Part shown: piece after piece, positions 41,721 through 49,925 of the stretch | How the letters are laid out: every line of letters begins with the position of its first letter | Position numbering within the stretch: position 1 is the first letter of the stretch | Position numbers and translations under genes: made by a program | The notes under the pieces: model-generated | The model's input: the letters and a program-made list of their open reading frames with translations, nothing else | Told to the model about the DNA's origin: nothing | The model's database searches: none | Assembly: GCF_002798015.1 (NCBI RefSeq) | Contig: NZ_PGTZ01000007.1 | Location: 248,001-312,000 of the forward strand | Length of the DNA: 64,000 nucleotides | Origin: Luteimicrobium subarcticum | GTDB lineage: Bacteria; Actinomycetota; Actinomycetes; Actinomycetales; Cellulomonadaceae | Direction of reading: 5' to 3'

Positions 41721-42788
41721 GTGGGTCTGTTCGGCCGGCGTCGTCCGCAGGACCCGGCGTCCTGGGACGAGCTCTGGGAGGTCCTGACGCCGCTGGGCGG
41801 CCGTCTCGACCCGGTGGTCGTCGCCCGGTGGCGCGATCACGTGGCCCGCTCGGCGCCGGCGGTGATCGAGGCCGCCGGGGTCCAGGTCGGTCATGCGTAC
41901 CGGCTGCTCGGCACCGAGGCGCACGCGCGGCTCGTCGGACCGGGCGCGTTCGACGGGGTCGACCGCCCGTTCGCGGCGGGCCGGTTCGCCCGGGTGGTGG
42001 ACGCCGTGGTGGTCGCGGGGCCGGACGCCGTCGCGCGCGTGGCCGCCGACCCGGAGGCGATCCGGTCGTACTCGGCCGGTGTGCCGCTCCTCGACCCCGT
42101 CGAGGCGTACCGGCCCGGCGGCCAGGTCGCGCTCGGCATCGAGCTGCTGCGCGTGCTCGAGCTCGCGCGCCTCGCGACGGGGGCGGAGCTTCGGGCCCCG
42201 CGCGGCATCTTCTCCTGGACGCTCACGCCGACGTCGTTCGACCGTGCCGCGCTGCGGGAGTGGCCGTCCCTCCGTGGTCGGCGGCCAGACGCGGCGCTGC
42301 GTGGGATCCGCGACCCCGAGGAGCCCTGGCTCGAGCTCGACGCCTCGAACCTGGACCCCGCCCCGGACCCTGCTGCCGTCCCGGCGTACCGGGAGGCGGG
42401 GCCGGCCCCCGAGGGCGACGGGCCGACCGACTGGTACGCCCTGGGATCCCTTGCGGCGGAGCGGATCGTCGCCGCACTGGGTCCGGACGTGCTCGTCGGG
42501 CGTCCGACGGCCGTCGTCATGCTCGAGGTCGTCCGTCCCACGGCGGACGAGGACGGGCCGCAGGGCGGCGGCTCGCCCGACGACGACGCACCGTCCGACT
42601 GGGGTGGGGGCGCGCTGCTCGTGCCGGTGCGGGTCGACCTCGCCGACACGCTCGTGACCGACGACGACGCGAGGGTCGGCGTGCTCGTCCGGGCGTCGGC
42701 GCGCCGCCTGCTCCGGCTCGACGAGGTGGTGTCCGACGCGACCCGTCCGGTGCTCGAGACCCTGGCAGCCGGCGGCGCGCCGGTATGA
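41721..42788 (+). CDS. hypothetical actinobacterial protein
   Basis: This 355-residue soluble protein starts MGLFGRRRPQDPASWDELWE (GTG with GGGAGGGG upstream). It lies 37 nt after purL. The N-terminal half is helical and Ala/Val-rich. The middle contains PRGIFSWTLTPTSFDRAALR. The C-terminus has an acidic, Gly/Asp-rich insert and ends in a helix. There is no recognised catalytic motif. Such genes often trail purL in related actinobacteria, suggesting a conserved but unassigned housekeeping role. Its stop overlaps the next start as ATGA, so translation is coupled. Confidence 0.7.
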   Translation: MGLFGRRRPQDPASWDELWEVLTPLGGRLDPVVVARWRDHVARSAPAVIEAAGVQVGHAYRLLGTEAHARLVGPGAFDGVDRPFAAGRFARVVDAVVVAGPDAVARVAADPEAIRSYSAGVPLLDPVEAYRPGGQVALGIELLRVLELARLATGAELRAPRGIFSWTLTPTSFDRAALREWPSLRGRRPDAALRGIRDPEEPWLELDASNLDPAPDPAAVPAYREAGPAPEGDGPTDWYALGSLAAERIVAALGPDVLVGRPTAVVMLEVVRPTADEDGPQGGGSPDDDAPSDWGGGALLVPVRVDLADTLVTDDDARVGVLVRASARRLLRLDEVVSDATRPVLETLAAGGAPV

Positions 42789-43165
42789 CCGAGGACGTTC
42801 CGCCCGGCCGCGGTGCCGACGCGTTCGTCGCGCCGCTCCCTCGCCGGAGGTACGGCCGGGGGGCTCGCTGGCGGAGCCGGGCGGACGTGGTGCGAGACCT
42901 CGTGCTGGGCGCCGTCCTGCTGCCCGCCGTCGCCGTGACGCTGGCGCGCGCCGTGGGGCTCGACCGTCGGACCCCGTTCGCGCAGGTCGTGAGCATGACC
43001 CCGTGGTGCGGCGCGCTGGCGCTGCTCGTGCTGCTCGTCGCGCTGGTGCTGCGCGGGTGGTGGGTGTGCAGCGTGGCCGCGGCGGTGGTGGTCGCGCAGG
43101 CCGTGTGGCTCGCGCCGCTCGCGGTGGCCCCGAGGTCGCGGCGGGGTCGGACGTGCGCGTCATGA
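42785..43165 (+). CDS. membrane N-terminal part of a split EEP-family protein
   Basis: The 126-residue frame has three predicted transmembrane helices (about 38-58, 72-94 and 96-118). These match the N-terminal membrane anchor of actinobacterial endonuclease/exonuclease/phosphatase (EEP) proteins. Homologues continue directly into the catalytic domain, whereas here the frame goes out of phase near 43130, ending SRRGRTCAS and a stop. One extra base near 43130 would fuse it with the following frame. The stop overlaps an ATG of the next frame as ATGA, so the two halves might still be translated as coupled genes. Confidence 0.65.
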   Translation: MTEDVPPGRGADAFVAPLPRRRYGRGARWRSRADVVRDLVLGAVLLPAVAVTLARAVGLDRRTPFAQVVSMTPWCGALALLVLLVALVLRGWWVCSVAAAVVVAQAVWLAPLAVAPRSRRGRTCAS

Positions 43166-43827
43166 CGTTCAACGCGTTCCTCGGCCGTGCGGACGCCGGC
43201 ACGATCGTGCGCGCGGTGCGCGCGCAGCACGTCGACGTGCTGGCGCTGGAGGAGGTCACGCCCGACCTGCTCGACCGCCTGCGCGCCTCGGGGCTCGACA
43301 ACGTCCTGCCGCACTCGGTGACGAGCAAGGTCTCCGCGGCCGCGCCGTACTCGGGGACGGGGATCTGGTCCACGCTGCCGCTCGAGGACGTGGACGCGGG
43401 GGCGGCGACGTGGTTCGCGATGCCGTCGGCGACGGTCACGGTGGGCGGCGTCCCGGTCCGCGTGCTGGCGGTGCACACCGCGTCGCCCGCGCTCGGCCAG
43501 ACGTCGGTGTGGGGCGGCGACCTGCGGCACGTGCGGGACGAGCTCGACGCCGGCTCGGGGTCGCAGCTCGCGCTCGGGGACTTCAACGCGACGCGCGACC
43601 ACTCGGAGCTCCGCGACGTGCTGGGGGACCGCTTCGTCGACGCGGCGGACCGGGCGGGTGCGGGCTTCGCCCCGACGTGGCCGGCGAACCGGTGGTACCC
43701 GCCGGTCGTCGCGATCGACCACGTGGTGACGGACCGGTCGACCGCGGTGGGCGACGTGCGCGTCGTCCGGATGGTGGGCTCGGACCACGAGGCGCTCGTC
43801 GCGACGGTGTCGCCCGGCACCCGATGA
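43162..43827 (+). CDS. EEP-family hydrolase catalytic domain (split gene)
   Basis: The 221-residue frame carries the catalytic EEP fold: MTFNAFLGRADAGTIV, the metal-binding Glu in VDVLALEEVTPDLL, PVRVLAVHT, LALGDFNATRDHSEL and the final SDHEALVATV. These are the conserved Asn, Glu, Asp, Asn, Asp and His positions of the DNase I-like superfamily. Substrates of this anchored group may be phospholipids, phosphate esters or nucleic acids. The ATG at 43162 is inside the intact ancestor's reading, just after the frame break, so the annotated start may be an accident of the lesion. Assembly error is also possible. Confidence 0.75.
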   Translation: MTFNAFLGRADAGTIVRAVRAQHVDVLALEEVTPDLLDRLRASGLDNVLPHSVTSKVSAAAPYSGTGIWSTLPLEDVDAGAATWFAMPSATVTVGGVPVRVLAVHTASPALGQTSVWGGDLRHVRDELDAGSGSQLALGDFNATRDHSELRDVLGDRFVDAADRAGAGFAPTWPANRWYPPVVAIDHVVTDRSTAVGDVRVVRMVGSDHEALVATVSPGTR

Positions 43828-43947
43828 CCCCGTCGGGGTGACCTGGGTCACAGGGGGCTCGTAGACTCGGGGGAGAGGCCGACGGGGGCGTCGGCCGGCT
43901 CGCCGGCTCCTTCCGGCGGGCGGGGACGGTCGGGCGAGGTGGTCCGT

Positions 43948-44301
43948 GTGAGCGCTCTGCGGGCGTGGTGGCGCCGCCTGGGCGGGCGCGGCCCCGTCCC
44001 GGGACGCTGCGCGGTGGACGTCGTCCTGACGGATCCTCTCGAGACGCTCGCCGTCCAGACCCGGCTGGCCGAGCTGTCCGCCGAGATCCGGCGCATCGAG
44101 CTGGCCCCCGACCTGTACGCGCGGGCGCACCACTGGCGGGCCGCCGTCATCGCGTACGACGTGGCGCTGCGGGACGCGTGCCGGCTCGCGGGTGTCGTGC
44201 CGACCGAGCCGCCGACGCCGCTGACCGCCGACACCGCAGGCGCGCGGGACGCGCGCCTGAACGAGGAGCTCGAGCTCGCCGCGCACGGGTGGAGCTGGTA
44301 G
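43948..44301 (+). CDS. hypothetical protein
   Basis: The 117-residue basic, helical protein has no recognised family. Two helices dominate (about 33-60 and 66-95, the latter including HHWRAAVIAYDVALRDACRL). The GTG at 43948 was chosen with GAGG upstream; a GTG at 43939 is also in frame. A TAGACT element about 80 nt upstream may be its -10. It ends 46 nt before the promoter of the large sulfur operon and is probably independent of it. Confidence 0.6.
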   Translation: MSALRAWWRRLGGRGPVPGRCAVDVVLTDPLETLAVQTRLAELSAEIRRIELAPDLYARAHHWRAAVIAYDVALRDACRLAGVVPTEPPTPLTADTAGARDARLNEELELAAHGWSW

Positions 44302-44347
44302 CCGGGCGTTGCATCCGTCCGCCTGGCGGGATCCCCGGCGCAGTTTG

Positions 44348-44376
44348 TTGACCAAATCGATCAAGATTCTTACGGT
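44348..44376 (+). promoter_or_regulatory. promoter of the LLM/sulfur operon
   Basis: TTGACC (44348-44353), exactly 17 nt of spacer, then TACGGT (44371-44376). The surrounding 40 nt are AT-rich compared with the rest of the window. Transcription would begin near 44383, directly at the 5' edge of the riboswitch. Confidence 0.75.
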
Positions 44377-44383
44377 CGTACCA

Positions 44384-44500
44384 GGTCATGAGCTCCAGCC
44401 CCTCGGCCCCGGCCGGCTGGACGGCAACCCCGCTCCGCGGCGGGGTGCCCCGGGTGATGACCCGGCCCGTCCTGCGTGACGGGCAACCAGCGCGCGGCCC
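44384..44500 (+). ncRNA. SAM-IV riboswitch upstream of the LLM operon
   Basis: The SAM-IV core is readable: GGTCATGAGC, then TCCAGCC...GGCTGGA around CCCCGGCC, CGGCAACCCC, CGGGGTGCCCCGGGTGATG and ATGACCC closing P1. The 3' module GGCCCGTC...GACGGGCAACCAGCGCG follows. Unlike the copy at 10699 it has no inserted hairpin. It sits 20 nt upstream of an 18-codon leader ORF and 200 nt upstream of the first monooxygenase gene. SAM-dependent repression of the operon is expected. Confidence 0.88.
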
Positions 44501-44519
44501 TCGGGCCAGGAGGTGAACG

Positions 44520-44573
44520 ATGACCCTGCTCGACCGGTGGGACCTCGCCCCGACCCTCTGTCGGCGCCGGTAG
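44520..44573 (+). CDS. short leader peptide, Cys near C-terminus
   Basis: A 17-residue ORF, MTLLDRWDLAPTLCRRR, starts at an ATG with an excellent AGGAGG 6 nt upstream. A single Cys (TGT) is followed by three Arg codons (CGG, CGC, CGG) and the stop. Short ORFs ending in LCR-type sequence precede many sulfur-metabolism operons in Streptomyces and mycobacteria. There, some act as cysteine-responsive attenuators. By analogy, ribosome stalling at the Cys codon could control transcription into the operon. Whether it acts with the riboswitch or independently is not known. Confidence 0.75.
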   Translation: MTLLDRWDLAPTLCRRR

Positions 44574-44610
44574 GTCGTCCCGGCCGGCCCCGCGCGTCAC
44601 ACGCCGCCGG

Positions 44611-44669
44611 GCTCCCACCCCCAGCTCCCCCCGCTCCCGCCCCGCACAGGCGACGGGCCGATCCGTCGC
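44611..44669 (+). promoter_or_regulatory. C-rich, G-poor leader segment and hairpin (possible Rho site)
   Basis: Between the leader ORF and the first gene, positions 44611-44640 have 21 C but only 4 G, a strong skew for this genome, and little secondary structure. A GCGACGG/CCGTCGC hairpin follows (44650-44669). Such C>G stretches are typical of Rho-utilisation sites. This would suit attenuation that depends on whether a ribosome covers the leader. The rest of the 300-nt gap shows nothing else. Confidence 0.4.
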
Positions 44670-44699
44670 GCCCCCGACCTGCCGACCCGGAGGATCCCC

Positions 44700-45878
44700 A
44701 TGCCCGTACACCGCACCCTGCACCTCGGCGTCGACCTCACCGACGCCGGCGCACACCCCGGCGCCTGGCGCGCCGGCGGCTCCCGGCCGCCCCGGCCCTT
44801 CGACCCTGCCCGGCTCGTCGACCTCGTGGCGACCGCCGCGACCGGGCTGCTCGACTTCGCCCTGTTCGAGGACTCGTTCGCGCTGCAGCCGCGTCGCGGC
44901 GCCTCCTACCAGGGTCGCCTCGACGCCGCCCTCGTCGCCGCTCGGCTCGCACCGCGGTCCCACGGCATCGCCCTGGTGCCCGCCGTCGACGTCACCCACA
45001 CCGAGCCGTTCCACGTCGCCAAGGCCATCCAGACCATCGACCACGTCTCCGAGGGCCGCGCGGCGTGGCAGGTCGCCTGGTCGACGTCCCCGGAGACGGC
45101 TGCCGCGTTCGGCCGGCGCACCGCGCCCGACGTCGTCGAGGCGCTCACCGAGGCGGAGGACGCGATCGAGGTCGCCGGTCGGCTGTGGGACTCGTGGGAG
45201 GACGACGCCGAGATCCGCGACGTCGCGACCCACCGGTACGTCGACCGCGACAAGCTGCACTACGTCGACTTCGAAGGCGTCCGGTTCGCCGTGAAGGGAC
45301 CGTCGATCACCCCGCGCTCCCCGCAGGGCCGGCCGCCCGTCGTCGTGGTCGTCGACTCGCCGCTCAGCCTCGACCTCGCGGCCCGCCGCGCCGACGTCGC
45401 CCGGGTACGGGTCGAGGACGTCGACGAGGCCGTCCAGGTGCGCCGGACCCTGCGGGACACCGCGACCGACGCCGGTCGGCGACCCGACGAGCTGCGCGTG
45501 CTCGTCGACGTGGTCACGGTGGTGGGGGAGGACCTGCGCAGCGCCCAGGAGCGACTCGACCTCCTCACCGAGCTCGCGGCGATCGACGCGGAACCGGGGG
45601 CGGCCCCCGTCGCCGGCCCCTTCGACGGTTCGCTCACGCACGTCGGGACCGCGCTCGACCTCGCCGACCTCGTGGCCGCCTGGTCGGCCGCCGGTGCCGC
45701 GGACGGCTTCACGATCCGGCCCGCGTCGCTCGCGACCGACCTCGCGGCCGTCGTGCACGGCACCGTGCCCGCCCTCCAGGCGCGCGGCCTGTTCCGGACC
45801 GCGTACCCCGGGACGACCTTCCGCGACACCCTCGGCCTGACCCGGCCGGCCAGCCGCTACGCCACCACGACGAGCTGA
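44700..45878 (+). CDS. LLM-class flavin-dependent oxidoreductase 1
   Basis: The 392-residue luciferase-like monooxygenase has an (alpha/beta)8 barrel. DFALFEDSFALQP, ALVPAVDVTHTEPFHVAKAI, TIDHVSEGRAAWQVAWSTSP and RLWDSWEDDAEIRD are the NtaA/DszA-type family blocks. It should use FMNH2 and O2 to cleave an organic C-S or similar bond, with FMNH2 from a separate reductase. GGAGGATCCCC precedes the ATG. It is the first large gene of the riboswitch-controlled operon and is followed after 10 nt by a second family member. It is shorter than usual NtaA proteins (about 450 aa) because the mid barrel insert is reduced. Confidence 0.88.
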   Translation: MPVHRTLHLGVDLTDAGAHPGAWRAGGSRPPRPFDPARLVDLVATAATGLLDFALFEDSFALQPRRGASYQGRLDAALVAARLAPRSHGIALVPAVDVTHTEPFHVAKAIQTIDHVSEGRAAWQVAWSTSPETAAAFGRRTAPDVVEALTEAEDAIEVAGRLWDSWEDDAEIRDVATHRYVDRDKLHYVDFEGVRFAVKGPSITPRSPQGRPPVVVVVDSPLSLDLAARRADVARVRVEDVDEAVQVRRTLRDTATDAGRRPDELRVLVDVVTVVGEDLRSAQERLDLLTELAAIDAEPGAAPVAGPFDGSLTHVGTALDLADLVAAWSAAGAADGFTIRPASLATDLAAVVHGTVPALQARGLFRTAYPGTTFRDTLGLTRPASRYATTTS

Positions 45879-45888
45879 GCGAGGACCG

Positions 45889-47253
45889 ATGACCCGCCGC
45901 GAGACCCGCAAGCAGATCCACCTCGGTGTCCACTTCCCCGGGGTGAACAACACGACCGTGTGGACGGACCCCCGGTCCGGCAGCCAGATCGACTTCGCGT
46001 CGTTCGAGGCGCTGGCCCGCAAGGCGGAGGAGGCCAAGCTCGACTTCTTCTTCCTCGCCGAGGGCCTGCGCCTGCGCGAGCACAAGGGGCGCATCCACGA
46101 CGGCGACGTCGTGGGCCGTCCCGACACCCTGCCCGTCCTCGCCGCGCTGGCGGCCGTGACCGAGCGCATCGGGCTCGTCGGCACCATCAACACGACGTTC
46201 AACGAGCCGTTCGAGCTGGCCCGCCAGTTCGCGACGCTCGACATCCTCTCGGGGGGCCGGGCGGCCTGGAACCTCGTGACGTCGTCCGACGCGTTCACGG
46301 GCGAGAACTTCCGCCGGGGCGGCTACCTCGATCACGCGGACCGCTACACGCGGGCCGCCGAGGTCGTCGAGGTGGCCCGCGACCTGTGGGACTCGTGGGA
46401 CGACGACGCCGTGGTGGCCGACCCCGCCACCGGGACGTTCCTGCGGGACGGGGCGGTGCGGCCCTTCGCCCACACCGGACCGCAGGTCGACGTCCGGGGG
46501 ACGTTCACCACGCCGCGCGGCCCGCAGGGACACCCGGTCCTGTTCCAGGCGGGCGACTCGTCCGACGGGCGCGACTTCGCCGCCTCGACGGCCGACGTGA
46601 TCTTCTCGATGCACTCGACGTTCGACGACGGCCGCGCGTTCTACGAGGACGTCAAGGGCCGGCTCGTGGCGCGCGGACGAGACCGCGACAGCCTCAAGAT
46701 CATCCCCGCCACGACCGTCGTCGTCGGCGACACCGACGCCGAGGCGCAGGAGCTCGCCCGCGAGATCCGACGGGCCCAGGTCCCCGGCCACACGGCCGTC
46801 GCGTTCGTCGAGCAGGCATGGGGTCGCGACCTGAGCGACCTGGACCCCGACGGCCCGCTGCCCACGCAGGAGCCGGACGACGAGAACCAGTCGATCACCC
46901 GCGGCCGGGCGCGCCACGGCGACCCGCGCCGCCTGGTCGAGCAGTGGCGGTCCCTCGCGGAGACGAACCGCTGGTCGGTGCGCGACCTCGTCGTCCACCT
47001 GACCTCACGGGGCGGGTTCGTCGGGACGCCCGCGCACGTCGCCGACGAGATCGACCGCTACGTCCAGGAGGACGCCAGCGACGGCTTCATCCTCGTGCCC
47101 CACCTCACCCCGCACGGCCTCGACGACGTCCTCGACCGTGTCGTGCCGCTGCTCCAGGAGCGCGGTGCGTTCCGCGCCGAGTACGAGGGCCCGACCCTGC
47201 GTGACCACCTCGGTCTCGCCCGCCCCCGCGTCCACCAGACCGTCGCTCTCTGA
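45889..47253 (+). CDS. NtaA/DmoA-family FMN-dependent monooxygenase 2
   Basis: The 454-residue enzyme has all NtaA/SnaA/DszA blocks: HLGVHFPGVNNTTVW, ALARKAEEAKLDFFFLAEG, GTINTTFNEPFELARQFATL, RAAWNLVTSSDAFTGENF, RGPQGHPVLFQAGDSSDGRD and the C-terminal TSRGGFVGTPAHVADEID. The family includes nitrilotriacetate, dimethyl-sulfide and dibenzothiophene-sulfone monooxygenases. The substrate here is unknown but the operon implies organosulfur. It needs external FMNH2; the flavin reductase at 58638 is the obvious partner. Ten nt separate it from the next gene. Confidence 0.92.
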   Translation: MTRRETRKQIHLGVHFPGVNNTTVWTDPRSGSQIDFASFEALARKAEEAKLDFFFLAEGLRLREHKGRIHDGDVVGRPDTLPVLAALAAVTERIGLVGTINTTFNEPFELARQFATLDILSGGRAAWNLVTSSDAFTGENFRRGGYLDHADRYTRAAEVVEVARDLWDSWDDDAVVADPATGTFLRDGAVRPFAHTGPQVDVRGTFTTPRGPQGHPVLFQAGDSSDGRDFAASTADVIFSMHSTFDDGRAFYEDVKGRLVARGRDRDSLKIIPATTVVVGDTDAEAQELAREIRRAQVPGHTAVAFVEQAWGRDLSDLDPDGPLPTQEPDDENQSITRGRARHGDPRRLVEQWRSLAETNRWSVRDLVVHLTSRGGFVGTPAHVADEIDRYVQEDASDGFILVPHLTPHGLDDVLDRVVPLLQERGAFRAEYEGPTLRDHLGLARPRVHQTVAL

Positions 47254-47262
47254 GGAGGCACC

Positions 47263-48186
47263 ATGACCACCATGACGCCCGCCGCGGCGACCCTCAGGAC
47301 CGCGCCGCGCCCCAGGACCGCGGTGCCCGGCACCGGCTCGCCGGGCGACCTCGAGCGCGACTGGCAGGCGTGGCGCGCCGCACGCCACGCCGCCCTGCGC
47401 GACCCGCGTGGCCCGCTGTCGATCGTCGCCCACCACTGGCTGCCCCCGGAGCCGACCGCGCTCGCCGGGGTGCCCGGGCTGTGGTGGGCCGACCGGCACA
47501 GCACGCACGTGACGGTCGGCGACCCGGGTGGCGGACCGGTGCTCCTCGACGCCGAGACGTCGCGGCCCGTGACCGGGACGCGGCGCGTCGTGGTCGCGGA
47601 GGCGGGGTCCGCGTCACCGTTCCTCGTCGCCCCGGACGGGACGGGCACCCCGGACGACCCGTCCGGGCTCGTCGCCGTCGAGGTGGCCCTGCGCACGGGC
47701 CGGGCGCTGGTCCGCCTGCGCGACCCCGGCTCCGACGCGCTCGCCGCGGCGACCGACCGCGACCCCGTCGAGACGTATCCCTTCGACGCGGCGGCCGTCG
47801 TGGACGTGGGCGTGCGCTGGTACGACGTGCCGCGGCCCGCGACCGTCGGTGCCGCGAAGCCCGGGCTCGTGCACCACGTCGAGGTCGTCGGTTCCGTGGA
47901 CCTCGCCGGACCCGACGGGCCAGTGACCCTGGAGGTCGTCCGCGGCCACCGGGGCGGCGTGACGCTCGCCTTCACCGACACCGCGGACGACGTGCCCGGG
48001 TGGCGGGCCGTGCACCTGACCGCGGCCGCCCTCCTCGCGGAGCGTTCCACCGGGCGCCTCCGCATCGACCTCAACCGCGCCTCGGCCTACCCCAGCCACT
48101 TCAACGACCACGGGACGTGCCCTCGGCCGCTCGAGGGCAACGCGCTGCCGTTCCCGGTCGTCGCCGGCGAGAAGGACCCGCGGTGA
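47263..48186 (+). CDS. DUF1684 family protein
   Basis: The 307-residue protein carries the DUF1684 features: DWQAWRAARHAALRDPRGPL near 28-47 and the C-terminal RIDLNRASAYPSHFNDHGTC followed by ALPFPVVAGEK. A central YPFDAAAVVDVGVRWYD block is also typical. The family is soluble and of unknown activity; conserved His, Asp and Asn residues suggest an enzyme or metal/ligand-binding beta fold. Its presence inside a monooxygenase operon suggests processing of a released product. Its stop overlaps the next GTG as GTGA. Confidence 0.8.
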   Translation: MTTMTPAAATLRTAPRPRTAVPGTGSPGDLERDWQAWRAARHAALRDPRGPLSIVAHHWLPPEPTALAGVPGLWWADRHSTHVTVGDPGGGPVLLDAETSRPVTGTRRVVVAEAGSASPFLVAPDGTGTPDDPSGLVAVEVALRTGRALVRLRDPGSDALAAATDRDPVETYPFDAAAVVDVGVRWYDVPRPATVGAAKPGLVHHVEVVGSVDLAGPDGPVTLEVVRGHRGGVTLAFTDTADDVPGWRAVHLTAAALLAERSTGRLRIDLNRASAYPSHFNDHGTCPRPLEGNALPFPVVAGEKDPR

Positions 48187-48755
48187 GCGCGCCCGTCCTC
48201 GAGGTGCGCAGCGTCCCGCTCGACGACCCCCTCGTCGTCGTGCTCCTCGACGAGCTCTTCCACGAGTACCGCACCCGGTACTCCGACGTCCTGGGCGAGC
48301 TCGCCGACGACCGGCACGTCGCCGTGTTCCGGCGTGAGGGTGCCGACGAGTTCGTCGCGCCGGACGGCGACCTCGTCCTGCTGATCGAGGGCGGAGCGCC
48401 GGTCGCGGGCGGGGCGCTGCGGCGCCGCACCGAGCCCGAGCTCGGCGACCCGGACCGGCGCCGCCCGGGGTCGGCGCACGACGCCGACGGGCGTCCGCTC
48501 GTGCGCACCGCGGAGCTCAAACGCATCTGGACGCACTCCGGCCACCGGCGGCGCGGCCTCGGTCGGCGCGTGCTCGTCGAGCTCGAGACGCGGGCCCTCG
48601 CGCTCGGGTACCAGCGCGTCTACCTCACGACCGGGCCGCGCCAGCCCGAGGCCGTCGGCCTGTACCTTGCGGCCGGCTACACGCCCTTGTTCGACCCGGC
48701 CGCCGTCGTCGCCGACGCGGTGCTCGGCGCACGTCCCTTCGAGAAGTGGCTCTGA
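48183..48755 (+). CDS. GNAT family N-acetyltransferase
   Basis: The 190-residue GNAT starts at a GTG overlapping DUF1684 by 4 nt. ELKRIWTHSGHRRRGLGRRV contains the acetyl-CoA pyrophosphate loop (RRRGLGR). LETRALALGYQRVYLTTGP and AVGLYLAAGYTPLF are classic motif-B features. It may acetylate a sulfur-containing metabolite such as an S-substituted cysteine, as acetyltransferases do in Bacillus ytm/snaA-type operons. That role is an inference from context only. Confidence 0.87.
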   Translation: MSAPVLEVRSVPLDDPLVVVLLDELFHEYRTRYSDVLGELADDRHVAVFRREGADEFVAPDGDLVLLIEGGAPVAGGALRRRTEPELGDPDRRRPGSAHDADGRPLVRTAELKRIWTHSGHRRRGLGRRVLVELETRALALGYQRVYLTTGPRQPEAVGLYLAAGYTPLFDPAAVVADAVLGARPFEKWL

Positions 48756-48788
48756 GCCCCGCACCACACCCTCCACGAAAGGAACCTC

Positions 48789-49901
48789 ATGGCCGCGATC
48801 TTCGGCCTCGACCTCATCGACGCGACCCCCGGCGCGGACCCCGAGCAGATCAGCGCCCGGCTCCAGGAGGTCGTGCGCAACGCCGTCCTGTTCGAGGACC
48901 TCGGCTTCGACGGCTTCGCCGTCGGCGAGCGGCACCACGCGCCGTTCGTGTCGTCGTCGCCACCCGTCGTGCTCTCGCACATCGCGGCCCGCACCTCCCG
49001 CATCCGGCTCCTGACCGGCGTCACGCTGCTGTCCGTCCTCGACCCGGTCAGGGTCGCGGAGGACTACGCGACGCTCGACCACCTGTCGGGCGGGCGGCTG
49101 GAGATCATCCTCGGCAAGGGGAACGGGCCCGAGCAGGCCGAGCTGTTCGGGATCGGTCGCACCGAGGCGTGGGACACCCTCGAGGAGAACTACCGGCTGC
49201 TCCGCCGGCTGTGGTCGGGAGAGCCCGTCACCTGGGACCCGCCCGAGGGTCTCCCGACGATCCGGCGCACGCCGCTGCGCGACGCCACGGTGTTCCCGCC
49301 GCCGCTGCAGCGCCGCATCCGGGTCTGGCACGGCTCCGCGACCGCCGAGCGGTCCGTCGAGCTCGCCGCCGAGTACGGCGACCCGATCTTCTCCGCCAAC
49401 GGGTTCAACCCGGTCGAGTACTACGCCCGTCTCGTGCGGCACTACCGGTCCGCCTGGGAGGCCCGGGGACGCGACCCCGAGCGGGCGCTCGTCGGGGCCG
49501 GGCACGGCGCCGTCCACGTCGCCCGCCGCTCCCAGGACGCCGTCGAGGCGTACCGGCCGGTGTACGAGGCGCTCGCCGAGCGGCTGCGCGCGGCCGACAA
49601 CCACCACCTCGCCGGCACCGCGACCCTGTACGACTCCTACGAGGACTACCTCGAGCGTGGCTCCGCACTGGTGGGCAGCCCCCAGCAGGTCCTCGACAAG
49701 GTGCTCCGGTACCACGAGGCGTTCGGCAACAGCGCCATCACGGTCGGCGGCCACGACCCCGGGGTGGGAGGCAGCGCGTGGCGCGACAGCCTCGAGCTGT
49801 TCGCGTCCGACGTCGCCCCCGAGGTGCGGCGCCTCCTGCCCGACCTGCCCACGCCCGACGAGAGCGCGGACGTCGCCGCCGCCGTGCCCGTCGCCGCCTG
49901 A
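48789..49901 (+). CDS. LLM-class flavin-dependent oxidoreductase 3
   Basis: The 370-residue luciferase-like enzyme shows FEDLGFDGFAVGERHHAPFV, IRLLTGVTLLSVLDPVRVAE, DHLSGGRLEIILGKGNGPEQ and GAGHGAVHVARRSQDAVEAY. These place it in a branch different from the NtaA-like members in this operon, closer to alkanal/MsnO8 or F420/FMN luciferase-like proteins. AAAGGAACCTC precedes the ATG. FMNH2 is the likely cosubstrate given the nearby flavin reductase. It is co-transcribed with the following fusion gene 24 nt downstream. Confidence 0.88.
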   Translation: MAAIFGLDLIDATPGADPEQISARLQEVVRNAVLFEDLGFDGFAVGERHHAPFVSSSPPVVLSHIAARTSRIRLLTGVTLLSVLDPVRVAEDYATLDHLSGGRLEIILGKGNGPEQAELFGIGRTEAWDTLEENYRLLRRLWSGEPVTWDPPEGLPTIRRTPLRDATVFPPPLQRRIRVWHGSATAERSVELAAEYGDPIFSANGFNPVEYYARLVRHYRSAWEARGRDPERALVGAGHGAVHVARRSQDAVEAYRPVYEALAERLRAADNHHLAGTATLYDSYEDYLERGSALVGSPQQVLDKVLRYHEAFGNSAITVGGHDPGVGGSAWRDSLELFASDVAPEVRRLLPDLPTPDESADVAAAVPVAA

Positions 49902-49925
49902 CCCAGAGACCCCAGGAGAAGACCC

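Noticed and set aside
43003-43827. Longer EEP start at 43003
   Set aside because: The extra N-terminal residues are an Arg/Ala/Gly shadow of the membrane-anchor frame and do not resemble an anchor.
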